DNA of 64,000 nucleotides from Phocoena phocoena (taxonomy: Eukaryota; Chordata; Mammalia; Artiodactyla; Phocoenidae). Made by a program: the position numbers and the translations under genes. The notes beneath the pieces are model-generated. The model made no database searches, was not told the origin of the DNA, and saw nothing but the letters and a program-made list of their open reading frames with translations. The stretch lies in contig NC_089239.1 of assembly GCF_963924675.1 (NCBI RefSeq), forward strand, positions 3,275,001-3,339,000, in the 5' to 3' direction. Positions 36,969 through 48,735 of this stretch are shown here, piece by piece (position 1 is the stretch's first letter; each line of letters opens with the position of its first letter).

Positions 36969-37623
36969 TCTAGATCACTAAGGCATGGAACACATTTTCG
37001 CCTATTTCTGACTTTGAAACATCACAGCTCCTACATAAAGGTTCAAACTTGGGATTTAAAAATCATATTTCTAAAAGGATATGGGTTGAAATGTCACTGC
37101 ACAGTTTCCAAACTGTAACTATCATCCAGATGAAAGCAACTGAATACTTAAAACAGAGGTCCACACAACTGGCTGGGATGCTAAGAGAGAAGGACAGCGT
37201 TAGACTCGTGACAGCAGTCTGGATGAGATGCACCAGCCAGGACCGTGCTCTTCCACAAGCCCCTGACACACCTGGAAAACGAAAATGTCTGGAGCTTTAT
37301 CTAGTTTTGACGTCCTGGCCCACTGTGGAAGCTATGGGATAAAAAGTTATTTTGCTATTTACACAGCTGTGACTTCTATTCAAGGAAATGCATTCTTTGG
37401 ACATTCCCACAGAAAATGAATGGTAACAGCAAGTATATCAAGTAGCAAGGGAAAGAGTACTGGTTTCTTATTTGCATTTGGGAAGTTCACTGAATTTTTC
37501 CTTAAAGAGAAAGTTCTGCTCTTGTGTTAAATCTAAACTAGGTAAGTCTAAGTAAAATGACCTAATATGTGAAAGAAATTCAGAAGTGTTGTTTTAGATA
37601 CTCTATCAACAGGAGAAAAACTG

Positions 37624-37824
37624 GGCTTCCCTGGTGGCGCAGTGGTTGAGAGTCCGCCTGCCGATGCAGGGGACACTGGTTCGTGCCCCGGTCCGGGAAG
37701 ATCCCACATGCCGCGGAGCGGCTGGGCCCGTGAGCCATGGCCGCTGAGCCTGCGCATCCGGAGCCTGTGCTCCGCAGCGGGAGAGGCCACAACAGTGAGA
37801 GGCCCGCGTACCGCAAAAAAAAAA
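37624..37824 (+). mobile_element. tRNA-derived SINE (CHR type, cetacean form)
   Basis: Head GGCTTCCCTGGTGGCGCAGT, tail GCGTACCGC plus poly(A). Target-site duplication AGGAGAAAAACTG is at 37611-37623 and 37825-37837. Lies in SMIM19 intron 1. Confidence 0.95.
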
Positions 37825-38042
37825 AGGAGAAAAACTGAACAAATGACAGGTGACAACTGTACTGTAGTTTCTACTAAGATAGCCATTTTCTAATACCAAG
37901 AAAAAAGGTATCTGGAATGTCCAAGAAATTGTTTTGCAATTTTTTCTAGACACCCTACAACAGTGAAGGCATTGCAGAAATTCCTCCACTGAAATATCTT
38001 GCAATCTGTCCTGTGAGCCTCCAAAAAAAAATTTTTTTTTTT

Positions 38043-38231
38043 TAAGGTAAGTGGGCTCCTTAGTTGCCTCTCCAGGGCTCCTTAGTTACGGCTCACTGGC
38101 CCCTTAGCTGTGGCATGCCAACTCTTAGTTGCAGCATGCATGTGGGATCTAGTTCTCTGACCAGGGATCGAACCCAGGCCCCCTGCACTGGGAGCGCAGA
38201 GTCTTATCCACTGTGCCACCAGGGAAGTCCC
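38043..38231 (-). mobile_element. Older tRNA-derived SINE
   Basis: Reverse B box GGGATCGAACCCAGG and head TGTGCCACCAGGGAAGTCC, with a diverged body (GGCTCCTTAGTTGCCTC). Confidence 0.82.
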
Positions 38232-38239
38232 CAAAATGT

Positions 38240-40295
38240 TCTTTAGTGTTGATTTGGCTCAGTAACTTAATAAGTGTATATTAAGGGCAGAGTCTGTTTT
38301 CTTTCTTACAGTTTGCCTCTGCATAAAATGAATGAAATTTCCTTGGGGTCTGCTCCCAGGCCAGGTGGCATGTTGGCCCCATTCTGGCACCTGAAGTCTC
38401 TGTCAGACGTTCGCGGACAGACTGTATTAAAGTGAGTATCGTGAATGGCCATTTAACTTACATTCTAGACACTGAGGGCAAGAGTCATTCCTCTGAAACA
38501 TCTGTTGGTGTCTGATGAGCATAAGGATCGGTCTTTTAAAAATTAGACAGAGAATAATAAAAACAGAACTTAAAACTTTATAGATGCAAGATCTAAATAG
38601 TAAATCATTAAACATACCCAATTCCTACATATTAGAGATTGGCTATGGATTTTTGTTATTTTTTTAAGAGAGTGGGAGGCGCAGGGGGATTTGGCATTAT
38701 TCACAGTTTCAATTCTTATTCCTTAAAATTGAACTCCAGAGTTTCTCTGTTTGTAACATTATTCATAGTAAGTAATCAGCCTACTTTAGGAATGGAAACT
38801 TTTGGAACATCAGAAACTATAATTGTCTTTACAATTTATGGAATCTAGCATTTTTTCCCAGATTTTCGTTGGTGCCAAAACATAAAATAACGATGACTGT
38901 TTTTGGCCATAAGAGATGACTTCAGAGGTCTGGTTTGAGGTGCTGCGGAAGGGCCGGCACGGCCATGCAGTGAGGGTGGCAGGTTTCAGGATTGGGAGTT
39001 ACTAACAAATTGGAGAAGAAAAGGGGAGCAGACTTAACAATGGCTACTGAAACATTTTGCAGGTGCCCTTTATCTGACACACTATTAAAGTATTTCCTAC
39101 GTGTTTTCTACCACCTGACTGGATCTGAGCCAGATGAATTTCTTGCTTTAATGTTCCACAAAATTCTGTTCATGTACCACTCAATAAATGGTGTATTCCT
39201 ACAGAGCTGTCTTCCTTCTCCTACAAATATGCCAGTTTTTCATTATATTTAGAGAAGGACTCTAAAATTCTGCTGACCAAGAATGGTGAAATTTTACCGT
39301 GAATTATACAACTTGATTGGTACGCAATGACACTACTGTTCTGGGGACACGCACTTGAGTTACTTTTAGTAGTATGGTTGTGAAAGACTTGCACAGGGGG
39401 TAGGCCTTTTGTGCCTGGTCCTCCATCATGACCAATGGCATGCCTTTGTAAGACTGCCAGGAATAAGGAGTGGTCCTGTACAAAGTCACAGTACAGACCA
39501 CAGCTCCCATGTGGCCTGAACTATGACTGGTCCCCACCCAGCTCGCCACAGTCTAACCAAGTGTACACACACACACCTGCTGAGCGGCTACTGCACACCT
39601 CACAGCCTCCCTCTAAGTCTAAAGCACAATGCCCAGGGGCGTTACAGTGGTTTGTTCCTGGCAAGTTAATGGATGTTTCAGCAAGACCACCGTGTGCTTG
39701 GATTGTCATTCAGGGCTTTTCTGAGAAAACTGCACCTTTTTCACATATTTTTCCTGTAAATTAATGCTTGAGCTATTTCAGTAAGGAGTTGCTAGGATGA
39801 GCTGAACATAACTATCCAGAGATAAAGTTGGCAAAATGTGACAACTGGGGCTTGATTTCAGTTTGACAAACTTTTAAGTAGAGAAGTAGTATTCTTCTTG
39901 GAATCAAGCGACTGTATCATTTTAAAATTATTTTCCGTATTTGGGGTTCCCGATGCCGTGTCTAGGTGGTTCAGTTTTGAGGATCACTTGTCATCATGTC
40001 CTGAATGGTATCCATTTCGTCTCTCACTTAGAGCTTTGCTATTTTGAAACAAGTTCAGATTGGAGTCACTCACACAGTTCTACGAGCTCCATACAACACA
40101 ACCCATCGCATCAATGTGGTTTTCCCTCAGTCCTCTGAAACGCTAGAGGCTTGGGTTGCTGAAGCGGGAGGGTACAAGGTCACAGGCCTTCAACCAGCAC
40201 GACGAAGGCAATTAACATCTGAGGGGCCTGTGCTGGGCAGTCCACATATGCATTTAATTGTTACCATCACCCTGCTGGGAGGCACGAAAGCTCCA
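38240..40295 (-). other. SMIM19 intron 1, unique part
   Basis: No SINE or L1 copy and no exon-like structure was found between the SINE at 38.2 kb and the CpG island. Frames up to 109 residues have no family signal. Confidence 0.5.
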
Positions 40296-40787
40296 CCTGG
40301 CAGACGACGCGCGGTGGGGCGCTGGGTACACAACTCGCCCAAAACCACCCAGGCTAGCGAGTCGCACGCTGGACTCCCAAACGTGGGCGCTTCCGGCCCT
40401 GCCCAGACTCGTGAGACTTGCCAGTCCCGGAGAGAGGGGCAGTCTAGCGGGCAGACAATGTAACCTCCACCCCGGCAGATGGCAGGGGCCGGAGCCGCCA
40501 GGGCTCGGCCGCCGCGGGCTGCGTGCGGTGCGATCCTGAAGCGCGCCCGCTCCACACCCCCATCCCCCCATCCTCCCATCCCGGGTGCCCTGCGCTGCGC
40601 AGGCGGCGGCCTCCGCCTTTCGATCCGCGATTCTGGAGCTGCGGGCCTCACTGTTCCCTCCAGCCTGGGGCGCGGCGGCAGAGGAGCTGGAACGGCCGGG
40701 CGCGGGGCTAGGGGCGCCTTTGGGCTCCCTTCCCTCCCTCTCACCCTCCCCCCGCATGGAGGGGCGGGGCGGGGCGGGGCGACTCAC

Positions 40788-40925
40788 GCCGCTCGCTCTG
40801 CAGGCGGCACGCGGCCCGGCGGCTCTGCTCCGCGCTCTTTCCTCGGCAGTCGCAGCCGGACGCGCGGAGACGGTTACCGCACGGACCGGACGACCTCTGC
40901 TTCGTCATTTCCTGCCGGCCCGGCG
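40788..40925 (-). other. SMIM19: Probable SMIM19 non-coding first exon
   Basis: On the minus strand a perfect donor, GAGCGGC followed by GTGAGT, lies at 40787-40782 inside the CpG island, and the first coding exon needs an upstream 5'UTR exon because its acceptor is four bases from the ATG. The 3' edge (40788) is supported by the splice site. The transcription start is not visible, and the outer edge is a guess within the GC-rich core. Spliced to exon 2 this gives a mostly GC-rich 5'UTR. Confidence 0.55.
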
Positions 40926-40929
40926 GCTT

Positions 40930-41037
40930 CCGGATGGAACGAGGAGCCAGGTCTTTCCCCCCCTGCCCCCCCCGCCCCCCTCTCAGTGTGCGAACCGGAG
41001 GGGCGCCGCGACGGCCCCGGTGCCGCCCCCCGGGCGC
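40930..41037 (+). other. SLC20A2: Probable non-coding first exon of SLC20A2
   Basis: The plus strand carries a perfect donor, GGGCGC followed by GTGAGT, at 41038. In other mammals SLC20A2, a sodium-dependent phosphate transporter of the plasma membrane (PiT-2), lies head to head with SMIM19 and has a non-coding first exon. That gene order is from knowledge, not from this sequence. The left edge is a guess. A second possible donor is GCG followed by GTGGGT at 41131, and the annotated start could lie further left, inside SMIM19 sequence. Confidence 0.4.
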
Positions 41038-41914
41038 GTGAGTGCAGCCCGGCTCCCTTTCCCGGCCTCGCGGCGGGGCGCTGGCCCCGCCCCCGGCCCC
41101 TCCCCGCGACCCCGGGCGGCGACCCCGGCGGTGGGTCCGGCTGCCGTCGCCTGGAGTCCACGTGGGTCTGGCCGCGCTGCGTCCGAGCGCGCGGGGAGAG
41201 GGGACGGGTCCTCCCGAGAGCGCGAGCAGCCTCCAGCCCCACCTCGGCGCGCCCGGGCGGCGTCTCGGCGTGGGAGGTGGGAGTGTGCATTGGCCCCGGG
41301 TCGAGATTAAGCTGGAAACACGAAGATTTTCCTCTTTCGGAATGAGGGCATAGGGTTATTTTTAATATTTGCTTAGGAAAGCACGTGCTGTCACTGGCTT
41401 TGCATTTTCCCTGTCATAGTAAATGATGCGTGGCCGAGGCTATTGAAGTGTTCTAAAAACTGGATGTGCCCAGGATGCTGTAGTCTTGTCAGTTTAAGTG
41501 ACTTTTGGATATTTAAAATTTTTGTAAGGACTTGCAAAATTCTAGCATGAGACAAGTAATGAATTTATGTAGGATTTCAGCATGAGTATTGACGTAATCA
41601 GATTTCAGTGGTTGGCACAGCCTTGCAAACAAATGGCCACTTGTCCACGTGCTTGAGGTCTTAACTATTCATTTTGAGCGAGTTCTCTATGATCAGCTGA
41701 CTGCTGATTATAATTCATACTAGGCCATGTAGAGGTTGTATCCTTAATTGATAAGCAGAGATTAGAGGTAACGTTTAACATCCTACCCCTTAGCCAGCTT
41801 TCTCTGCTTCTTTGTGGATCATTCTGTTAAAATTAAACTCACCTCTGTCAGGATGAAGAGCATTGCTTGGTACATAACATAAAAGCTTTATTTCTAGTAG
41901 TAACACATATTCGT

Positions 41915-41945
41915 TTATATATATTATATATATTATATATACATA
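41915..41945 (+). repeat. (TA)n-like microsatellite
   Basis: TATATATATTATATATATTA run, imperfect. Confidence 0.75.
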
Positions 41946-44164
41946 ATCACGTGCATAAATTTGTAACTGTTTAGTATGATTACAGAGTTGGAAAATTAGG
42001 AACGATAATAATGTGCAGTGTTGAGTACTGATTGCTTGCCAGGCCTTTGCCAAATGGTCTACATGCTTTATCTCATTTAATCTTCCGGATAACTTTTTGC
42101 ATACACATAGTTTGCTTAGAAATACTTGAGTACACGAGTTTGATTTGAACGTGTCCAAATGCGGAATATGTACATTAATTGCTTCTGTTTCTGTTTTTTG
42201 TAAAATAAGGGTGTGGGCAATATAAAATGACTCATAGAGTAATTTAATGTGTTTTTCAAGTTGGAAGAAGGCTTTGCATTTGCACAGAACTGCAATTAGT
42301 CCCTTTATTGGGGTATTCAATAGTTTCCAAAGCCCTGTGTCTCTTTATCAGAGTTCCCATTACATGTCATTGTCACCCAATGAACAGGCTATGCTTGGAT
42401 GTTGGGAAAAAGTAAATGTTGGGAAAGCCTTAATGGTCCCTTCTGAAAGGTGCCCTTTTTCCATATATAGTTTCTAAGCAACATTCCTAATTAAGGGTTA
42501 ACGAATGACAGTCAAACAGGAACGTGATTTTCCAGTACCAAACCAAGGAAATAAAAAACTGAGTTGGCTGTTACTTTGTTGATGAGTCTAACTTTCATGG
42601 GTATGTAGATGTTGAGAATGTTAACTAATCTACGTTGTAGGGGTTCTACCTTACTTTTCAGTTTGCCTTTACATGTCTTAAACATATTTGAGTCCAGTAC
42701 TTTGTGCATGAAGAAGTTAAGTTTTTGACTGGATTTAATTGAGTAGCTTTGACTTCCTTAATCAAGAAATTTATTCTGTGTTTCCAAAGGTACAATGTAA
42801 TAATTTATGTAGGCGTAACAATGACGAGAATGATGGTGGGATCCAGCAGTTTGCATCTTGGGAGAGTAGGATCGGGTGAGAGGCCTGCAGAGGATGAGCG
42901 AAGCGCTTGGAAATGTGTCATATTTGTGATTAGAGCGTATTAGACTTAACGCATCTTCAGATAGTGGTCCATCATCGCAGAAGAAAGGAGTGAGAATGCT
43001 TTGCCAGTTGGTATTTATAAGAGGGTTCCTTTACCTGAAGGCGTTCTCTTCTGGGAGGAGATGAGGGGACGGATGTAGGAAGAAAAAGACGCATGTGTTA
43101 ACACTTCCACCCATCGTGACTAACTGATTCCTGCCAACACATGCATCTTCAGGCACTTTTCTAGTAGATATTTGATATCTGTGGGCAGCCACTAGTAGAA
43201 GAAGAAGGGAAAAGGGCGGGAGGAGACAAAGCACAGGGCTTTAATGAATAGGCTTTCATTTGGGCAAGATTGAGCAGCTGAGCCTCCGCAGCCTCTATTA
43301 CGAAAACTGTTCCAGTAATACTGTGTGTGTCTGTAAATCTCTTATATGTTATTTGTATCCAGAAATATGGAGAATATCTCTTTAATGTGCTTCATAAGCA
43401 ATGGAAGATATTTAGAATACAGTACATTAAAAGTTATTAATTTCTGTATGTTTGCCATTGTTGGAAGCGGAGTGACTGTAATGCCAGCATTGGCTCCTGT
43501 TCACGAGACATTTAAGGGATGTTGTGTTTCATCGGGTTGGAGGACAGGCCCTTCTTCCTTACTTCAGAACTTGGCTCTCTCGTGGAGTGAGTGCCCTTTT
43601 AGGTCCCAGGGTGCAGGGGCCGTTTCTGGGTCCCTTATGGCCGTATTCCAAGAGCCAAGGACAGAGGCCGGCCTACAGAAGGTGTGCAGTAAATATATGT
43701 GGAATGAGCAGATATGCTGGAATCCTCTCTCTGTTCCCACCTGTTGTGGAAATCCAAGTCACCTCTAGGGGCAGGGCCACTGCAGGCTTGCCCTCTCCAG
43801 AGTCCCAGCTCACAGTGAGCCCTTTGAATGGTAGCTGTTTAAACCACATACTTTGGCATTTAATCTTTTATGCCTTTATATTGTTGCATGACCGTTTCCT
43901 GTGTTTCGTTTCCCCACCCAAAATACAGGCTACTCGAGGGCAGGGAATACATGTTTACACAGGTCTGTGTTTGAGAACTTCCTTGTTCATCCAGTATAAT
44001 AATTTGTACCAAGTAGGTTTATTTTTACCTATTGAGTGAATATTAGGTGCCATGGGGGAACATCAGAAATATTCAAAATGTGGTCCCAGTCCTCGAGTAG
44101 GTAGTATTTCAGTTGGGCAAACATCGTGTACACACGTGGAACAATAAGAGAATTTGGAGTTACA

Positions 44165-44400
44165 TAAAGCAAATAATGATAGCTAACATTGATGTACTGC
44201 TTACAATGTGCTTTTACATGTAAACGTATTCGACTCTCACAACAGTCCTTTGACGTAGGTACAGTTATAATCCCACTTTTCACATGAGGAAGCTGAGGCA
44301 CAGGGAGATAATTAAGTCACCTGCCCGAGACCACAAAGTGAGTAGTAAGCAGGGAGGTGGCATATGAACCCAGGCAGCCTGGCTCTTGAATCAGTGTGGG
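44165..44400 (+). repeat. MIR-like SINE remnant
   Basis: GAGGAAGCTGAGGCACAGGG and ACCACAAAGTGAGTAGTAAG are characteristic of the MIR body. Preceded by an L2-like remnant at about 44025-44150. Confidence 0.7.
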
Positions 44401-45694
44401 TTCTCTGGGGAGTTTTACTTTATCAAAGACAGAAAAGAGAGCTAAAAGTTGACCCTAGTTTCTCAGCTGTAAAGGAAGCTCTTTAAAAATTTCAAAGTAG
44501 CATACATGGTGGCAATGACTTTGAGCTGCAGAAACAATGCTGGATTTTCCAGGCAGAAGAGGTTGAAAACAAAATGGTTGAGGGGACTGTATTGTGAAAT
44601 GACTGAAAGCAAGAGGAGAAAAACCAAATTTTGAACCTCAAAGCCGAGGGAGACTAGGACTCTTGGTAGGTGTTGAATTCTAGGACAGTGATTCACCAGG
44701 ACAAAGGGCAGTGACTGTTGAAGGTACTCATTCAGTGTCAAATACCTCATGTGAAAGAACCCCTAGTGAATGTAATTTACCAGGATGGGAGCATTACTAA
44801 AGGCTTCCGGTGCCCATCTGTCCGTTTGCCTTGTCCTTTTGTGAAATCCTGACCCACTTTTTCAGCTTGTCTTGGACAGTAGAACACACTCTTGGGGCCC
44901 GGAGGCTTCTTCCAACCAAGTAATATTCATTTGGTGGAAAAAAACTTAACGGCACTGTTGGTTTGGTGACAAACCTGGAGTGAGGTCACTTTGAAGCCAT
45001 GTGGACTTGGATGAGGGCCTGCAAACAAAATCCAGCAAGATGAAGGAAAGTGGTTTACTCTGAAAGCCCAGTTTTGTATCCCTTTAGTCGGGAGCTGACA
45101 ATATTATTCTGGGGGTGTTGGGCACCAACAGAGCCCACTGAATCCACATGACTCGGCCGATAGGGGAGCACACACGTCACCATACCCGCTGTCCAGGAAT
45201 CAGAGGAGGAGGTGCCCTGGAGTGAAGCCTGGGCCACAGCCCCGGTTAGCAGCTCTGCAGGTACGGTGTTCTGCGTGACACGTCGCTTCTGCTGGGGAGG
45301 GGGGTGTGACCTTTGTCTTGGGGGCAGCTTTATAATTTGAGTGAGGAATGGCATGTTGCTGCTATCATTTTAACATCAGCTCATGTTTTGGGATGGCCTG
45401 TCAGAGCAGCAGCTTATGGCTATGAATATCGTCCTGCAGTTGTGTTCTATTTAAATATCTGAGGATATAGTTGGGACAATTTGGGCTAAAAATAATCTCC
45501 ATTGAAGTGTTTATCCAATTGGCACGCTAGCCTTAATCTTAGTTTTGGCATCTTCTCTGAACGGGGGATTTTTAGGGAAGGAGAAAATGACACAGTGATT
45601 TCATTTGTCTTAAACCTGTCAAGCTGGAGTAATGGCATCCCTACTGCCCTGTTTTATGACTCTTAGGGCTGTAGAGCTGCATCCCGAACGTGAC

Positions 45695-45850
45695 CTAGTG
45701 TGGTGGTTCTTTAAGTATGAGTGTAGACAGAATGATCCAGGGTTCATTATACAGTAACAGGAGCAGATGCCTTAGCGTAATCCCAGAGGTTAGAGCTCTT
45801 TAGAGCTGGAGCTGGGCAGGCATCTGTATTTTAAGCCATCCTCAGGTGAC
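45695..45850. repeat. MER5-like DNA transposon remnant
   Basis: The layout GTGGTTCTTTAAGTATGAG to CATCTGTATTTTAAGCC matches the MER5 hAT family, diverged. Confidence 0.5.
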
Positions 45851-45898
45851 CCTAGTACCCATCTCCTCATGTAAGAAGAACCAGCCCTGTATTTTAGA

Positions 45899-46115
45899 GT
45901 TTTTTTTTTTTTTTTTTTTTTTTTGCGGTACGCGGGCCTCTCACTGTTGTGGCCTCTCCCGTTGCGGAGCACAGGCTCCGGATGCGCAGGCTCAGCGGCC
46001 ATGGCTCACGGCCCCAGCCGCTCCGCGGCATGTGGGATCTTCCCGGACCGGGGCACGAACCCGTGTCGCCTGCATCGGCAGGCGGACTCTCAACCACTGC
46101 GCCACCAGGGAAGCC
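45899..46115 (-). mobile_element. tRNA-derived SINE (CHR type, cetacean form)
   Basis: Long poly(T), then TTTTGCGGTACGCGGGCC, ending TGCGCCACCAGGGAAGCC. Target-site duplication CCAGCCCTGTATTTTA is at 45881-45896 and 46116-46131. Confidence 0.95.
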
Positions 46116-47927
46116 CCAGCCCTGTATTTTATAGATGAGAAAATCAGGGAAAAGTCAAATGGCTTGCCTACAGCTGGTTCAGTGGTGTCGAGATTTTATC
46201 ACCAGATAGTATGCAATTTCAGAATTTTATGGCTAGAAGAAATTTTCCAGGTCATCAGTTCTGTAGCTCACTTTATAGCTCAGTATAAATCATGCTTGTT
46301 CATTCCATTTCCAAATAAGATATGAACGCAGAGAAATAGTGTTTTCTCAAAGCCCATCTTCTATCCTGGCCATGGTAAACATCAAAACGTCAGTCACCAG
46401 AATTTCTTTACAATTTTAATGGCTATTTTTTGTTAATTTCCGGAACAGTCAATTATTTGCAGTATTTTTAGTTGTATAACCTGTGATGCCCTATAAAAAT
46501 TTTTTGAAAATATATTTAAAGTTGAAGTGAAGGATTGAAATTTTTTATCTGAGTTACTTATTTTTCAGTCTTAGCGAAAATATAACACTGTGTGAGAATT
46601 TTCACTACTTTATTAGAGTTTTTTTGTTTTTAAAATCTGATTCATTTTTAGCTTTTTTTTTTTTTCAAGGCATCTTACCTTGGAAACAGCACAGCTTGGC
46701 TTCCGTGTCATCGCTGAGTTCAGAGAATCCTAGTTTCACCGTGTCCTCAGTAGAGACCAGAGAACCAGGTTTGTTCCTTCAAGAAGTGTCCCAGTGCCTT
46801 GGAATTCAGCAGCTGTTTCCAGAAGTAAATAATCATGTCAGATGCCTGTGAATGGACTGTATGGCCAAGTGACCCGTTACGATATTCATGGAAGAATGGT
46901 TTAAAAAAAAAAAAAAAAACTGAAGAAAAGGCAAATTTCAAGAACTGACCCAATGCCATTTAGGATTTTTGAGCAGCTGAAAGAAGATAGTTCTGCAAAT
47001 ATGAGCAACAAGACTGTAGCATATTTCTTTACATGTTTCTTACATTGTCTTTGTTACCCCATTGCTTTTGTGTATAATATTTGAGTTATTTTTCCCCTGC
47101 TGCTAAAGCTGGTAACCTGCTTACGATCAGAGTTTCAATCTGTGTGGATAGAGAAACAGTAGATACAATAGGAGGAATGGGAGCTTATAATAGGATGTTG
47201 GCCCTCAGAAATTGACTTTCACTGAAGAATTCCTCAAGGCACGGGATGTTGAGAAACTGCTTCTTCTCAGTGATTGTTCAAAGCTTTGCGGTGTTAGGTT
47301 CATCTTCCTTTATCTTCCTCTCAGCCTCTGTGTGTGCCTGCTTTTTTCCTTGCACAGTTTTTTGGACTGAAAATCTGATGACTATATTTTTTCAGCTTAA
47401 AAATAAGAGTTATACGAATTACAGCTTCATAAATAGACCTTTGGTACGGTAGCTCTTCTACCCTTGGTTATTTCCTAGGATTAAGAGTAGAATAATTTCC
47501 CTTCTTTTTCAGAATAGCTCTTCCTTATTGTTTTTATGTTCTTGTTAAGTGTTTTGTTTTCTTCTGTTGTTTCTAGATGGAAATGAAGGATGATCTCTGT
47601 GTTCTGTTTTCAGTTATGTAGGAGTCCAGAATAAGGTGGGTCGTAGAAATTTATAGGAAATTTGCATCTTTTCACTGTTTTTGTTTTAACCTTGTGTTAA
47701 GCTTCCATCAGACTTTTTTTTTTAAGCAGTATTGATGTAAATGTCACCTTCTTACTCTGCCCTTTCTTTTTTAGGGCAGTAGTAAGAAGCAGGGATTTCT
47801 CCAAATACTGATAAGCACAGAGAGAGAAAAAGTGAGAGAGAGAGAAAGCTTTTGTGATTAGTAAATGAAGCAGTTGGTCACTAAGGTCATTGATGTGTAT
47901 GTGTCAGTGTGAAAAAAAAAAAGTTTG

Positions 47928-48735
47928 TGGAGCAATAAATGCTGGAGAGGGTGTGGAGAAAAGGCAACCCTCTTGTACTGTTGGTGGAAATGTAAATTGA
48001 TACAGCCACTATGGAGGTTCCTTAAAAAACTAAAAATAGAACTACCATATGACCCAGCAATCCCACTACTGGGCATATACCCTGAGAAAACCATAATTCA
48101 AAAAGAGTCATGTACCACAATGTTCATTGCAGCTCTATTTACAATAGCCAGGACATGGAAGCAACCTAAGTATCCATTGACAGATGAATGGATAAAGAAG
48201 ATGTGGCACATATATACAATGGAATATTACTCAGCCATAAAAGAAACAAAATTGAGTTATTTGTAGTGAGGTGGATGGACCTAGAGTCTGTCATACAGAG
48301 TGAAGTAAGTCAGAAAGAGAAAAACAAATACCGTATGCTAACACATATATATGGAATCTAAAAAAAAAAAAAAATGGTTCTGAAGAACCTAGGCACAGGA
48401 CGGGAATAAAGACACAGATGTAGAGAATGGACTTGAGGACACGGGGAGGGGGAAGGGTAAGCTGGGATGAAGTGAGAGAGTGGCATGGACATATATACAC
48501 TACCAAATGTAAAATAGATAGCTAGCAGGAAGCAGCCACATCGCACAGGGAGATCAGCTCGTGCTTTGTGACCACCTAGAGGGGTGGGATAGGGAGGGTG
48601 GGAGGGAGACGCAAGAGGGAGGGGATATGGGGATATATGTATATGTATAACTGATTCACTTTGTTATAAAGCAGAAACTAACACACCATTGTAAAGCAAT
48701 TATACTCCAGTAAAGATGTTAAAAAATAATAATAA
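47928..48735 (+). mobile_element. L1 3' end with ORF2 C-terminal remnant
   Basis: Encodes [20 protein letters not shown] and later TWKQPKYPLTDEWIKKMWHI of ORF2 in one 113-codon frame, then the 3'UTR to TGTAAAGCAATTATACTCCA. The least decayed L1 fragment here, but 5'-truncated and without the polymerase core. Confidence 0.93.

Larger units (their letters stand above)
40300..41290. promoter_or_regulatory. CpG-island divergent promoter between SMIM19 (-) and presumed SLC20A2 (+)
   Basis: About 1 kb of very GC-rich, CpG-dense sequence lies in otherwise AT-rich DNA. Visible elements are four overlapping GC boxes (GGGGCGGGGC repeats, 40761-40780), an NRF1-like TGCGCAGGCG (40596-40605), an ETS-like CTTCCGG (40927-40933), a second ETS-like TTTCCTGCCGG (40908-40918) and a CRE half-site-like CGTCA (40904-40908). 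No TATA box is evident, which fits a broad housekeeping promoter. Outward-pointing perfect GTGAGT donors lie at 40787-40782 on the minus strand and 41038-41043 on the plus strand. Long open frames in the island (for example 40479-41345) reflect lack of stop codons at high GC. Confidence 0.85.

Noticed and set aside
40190..41345. Long frames on both strands (up to 288 residues) in the CpG island
   Set aside because: High GC removes stop codons; no domain, several frames open together, and they cross the likely first exons and promoter.
41790..42320. 176-residue minus-strand frame
   Set aside because: Runs through an AT microsatellite, has no domain, no splice context and no family resemblance that I recognise.
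43346..44039. 140- and 171-residue overlapping frames
   Set aside because: Two different frames over the same intronic DNA without a recognisable domain; chance frames.
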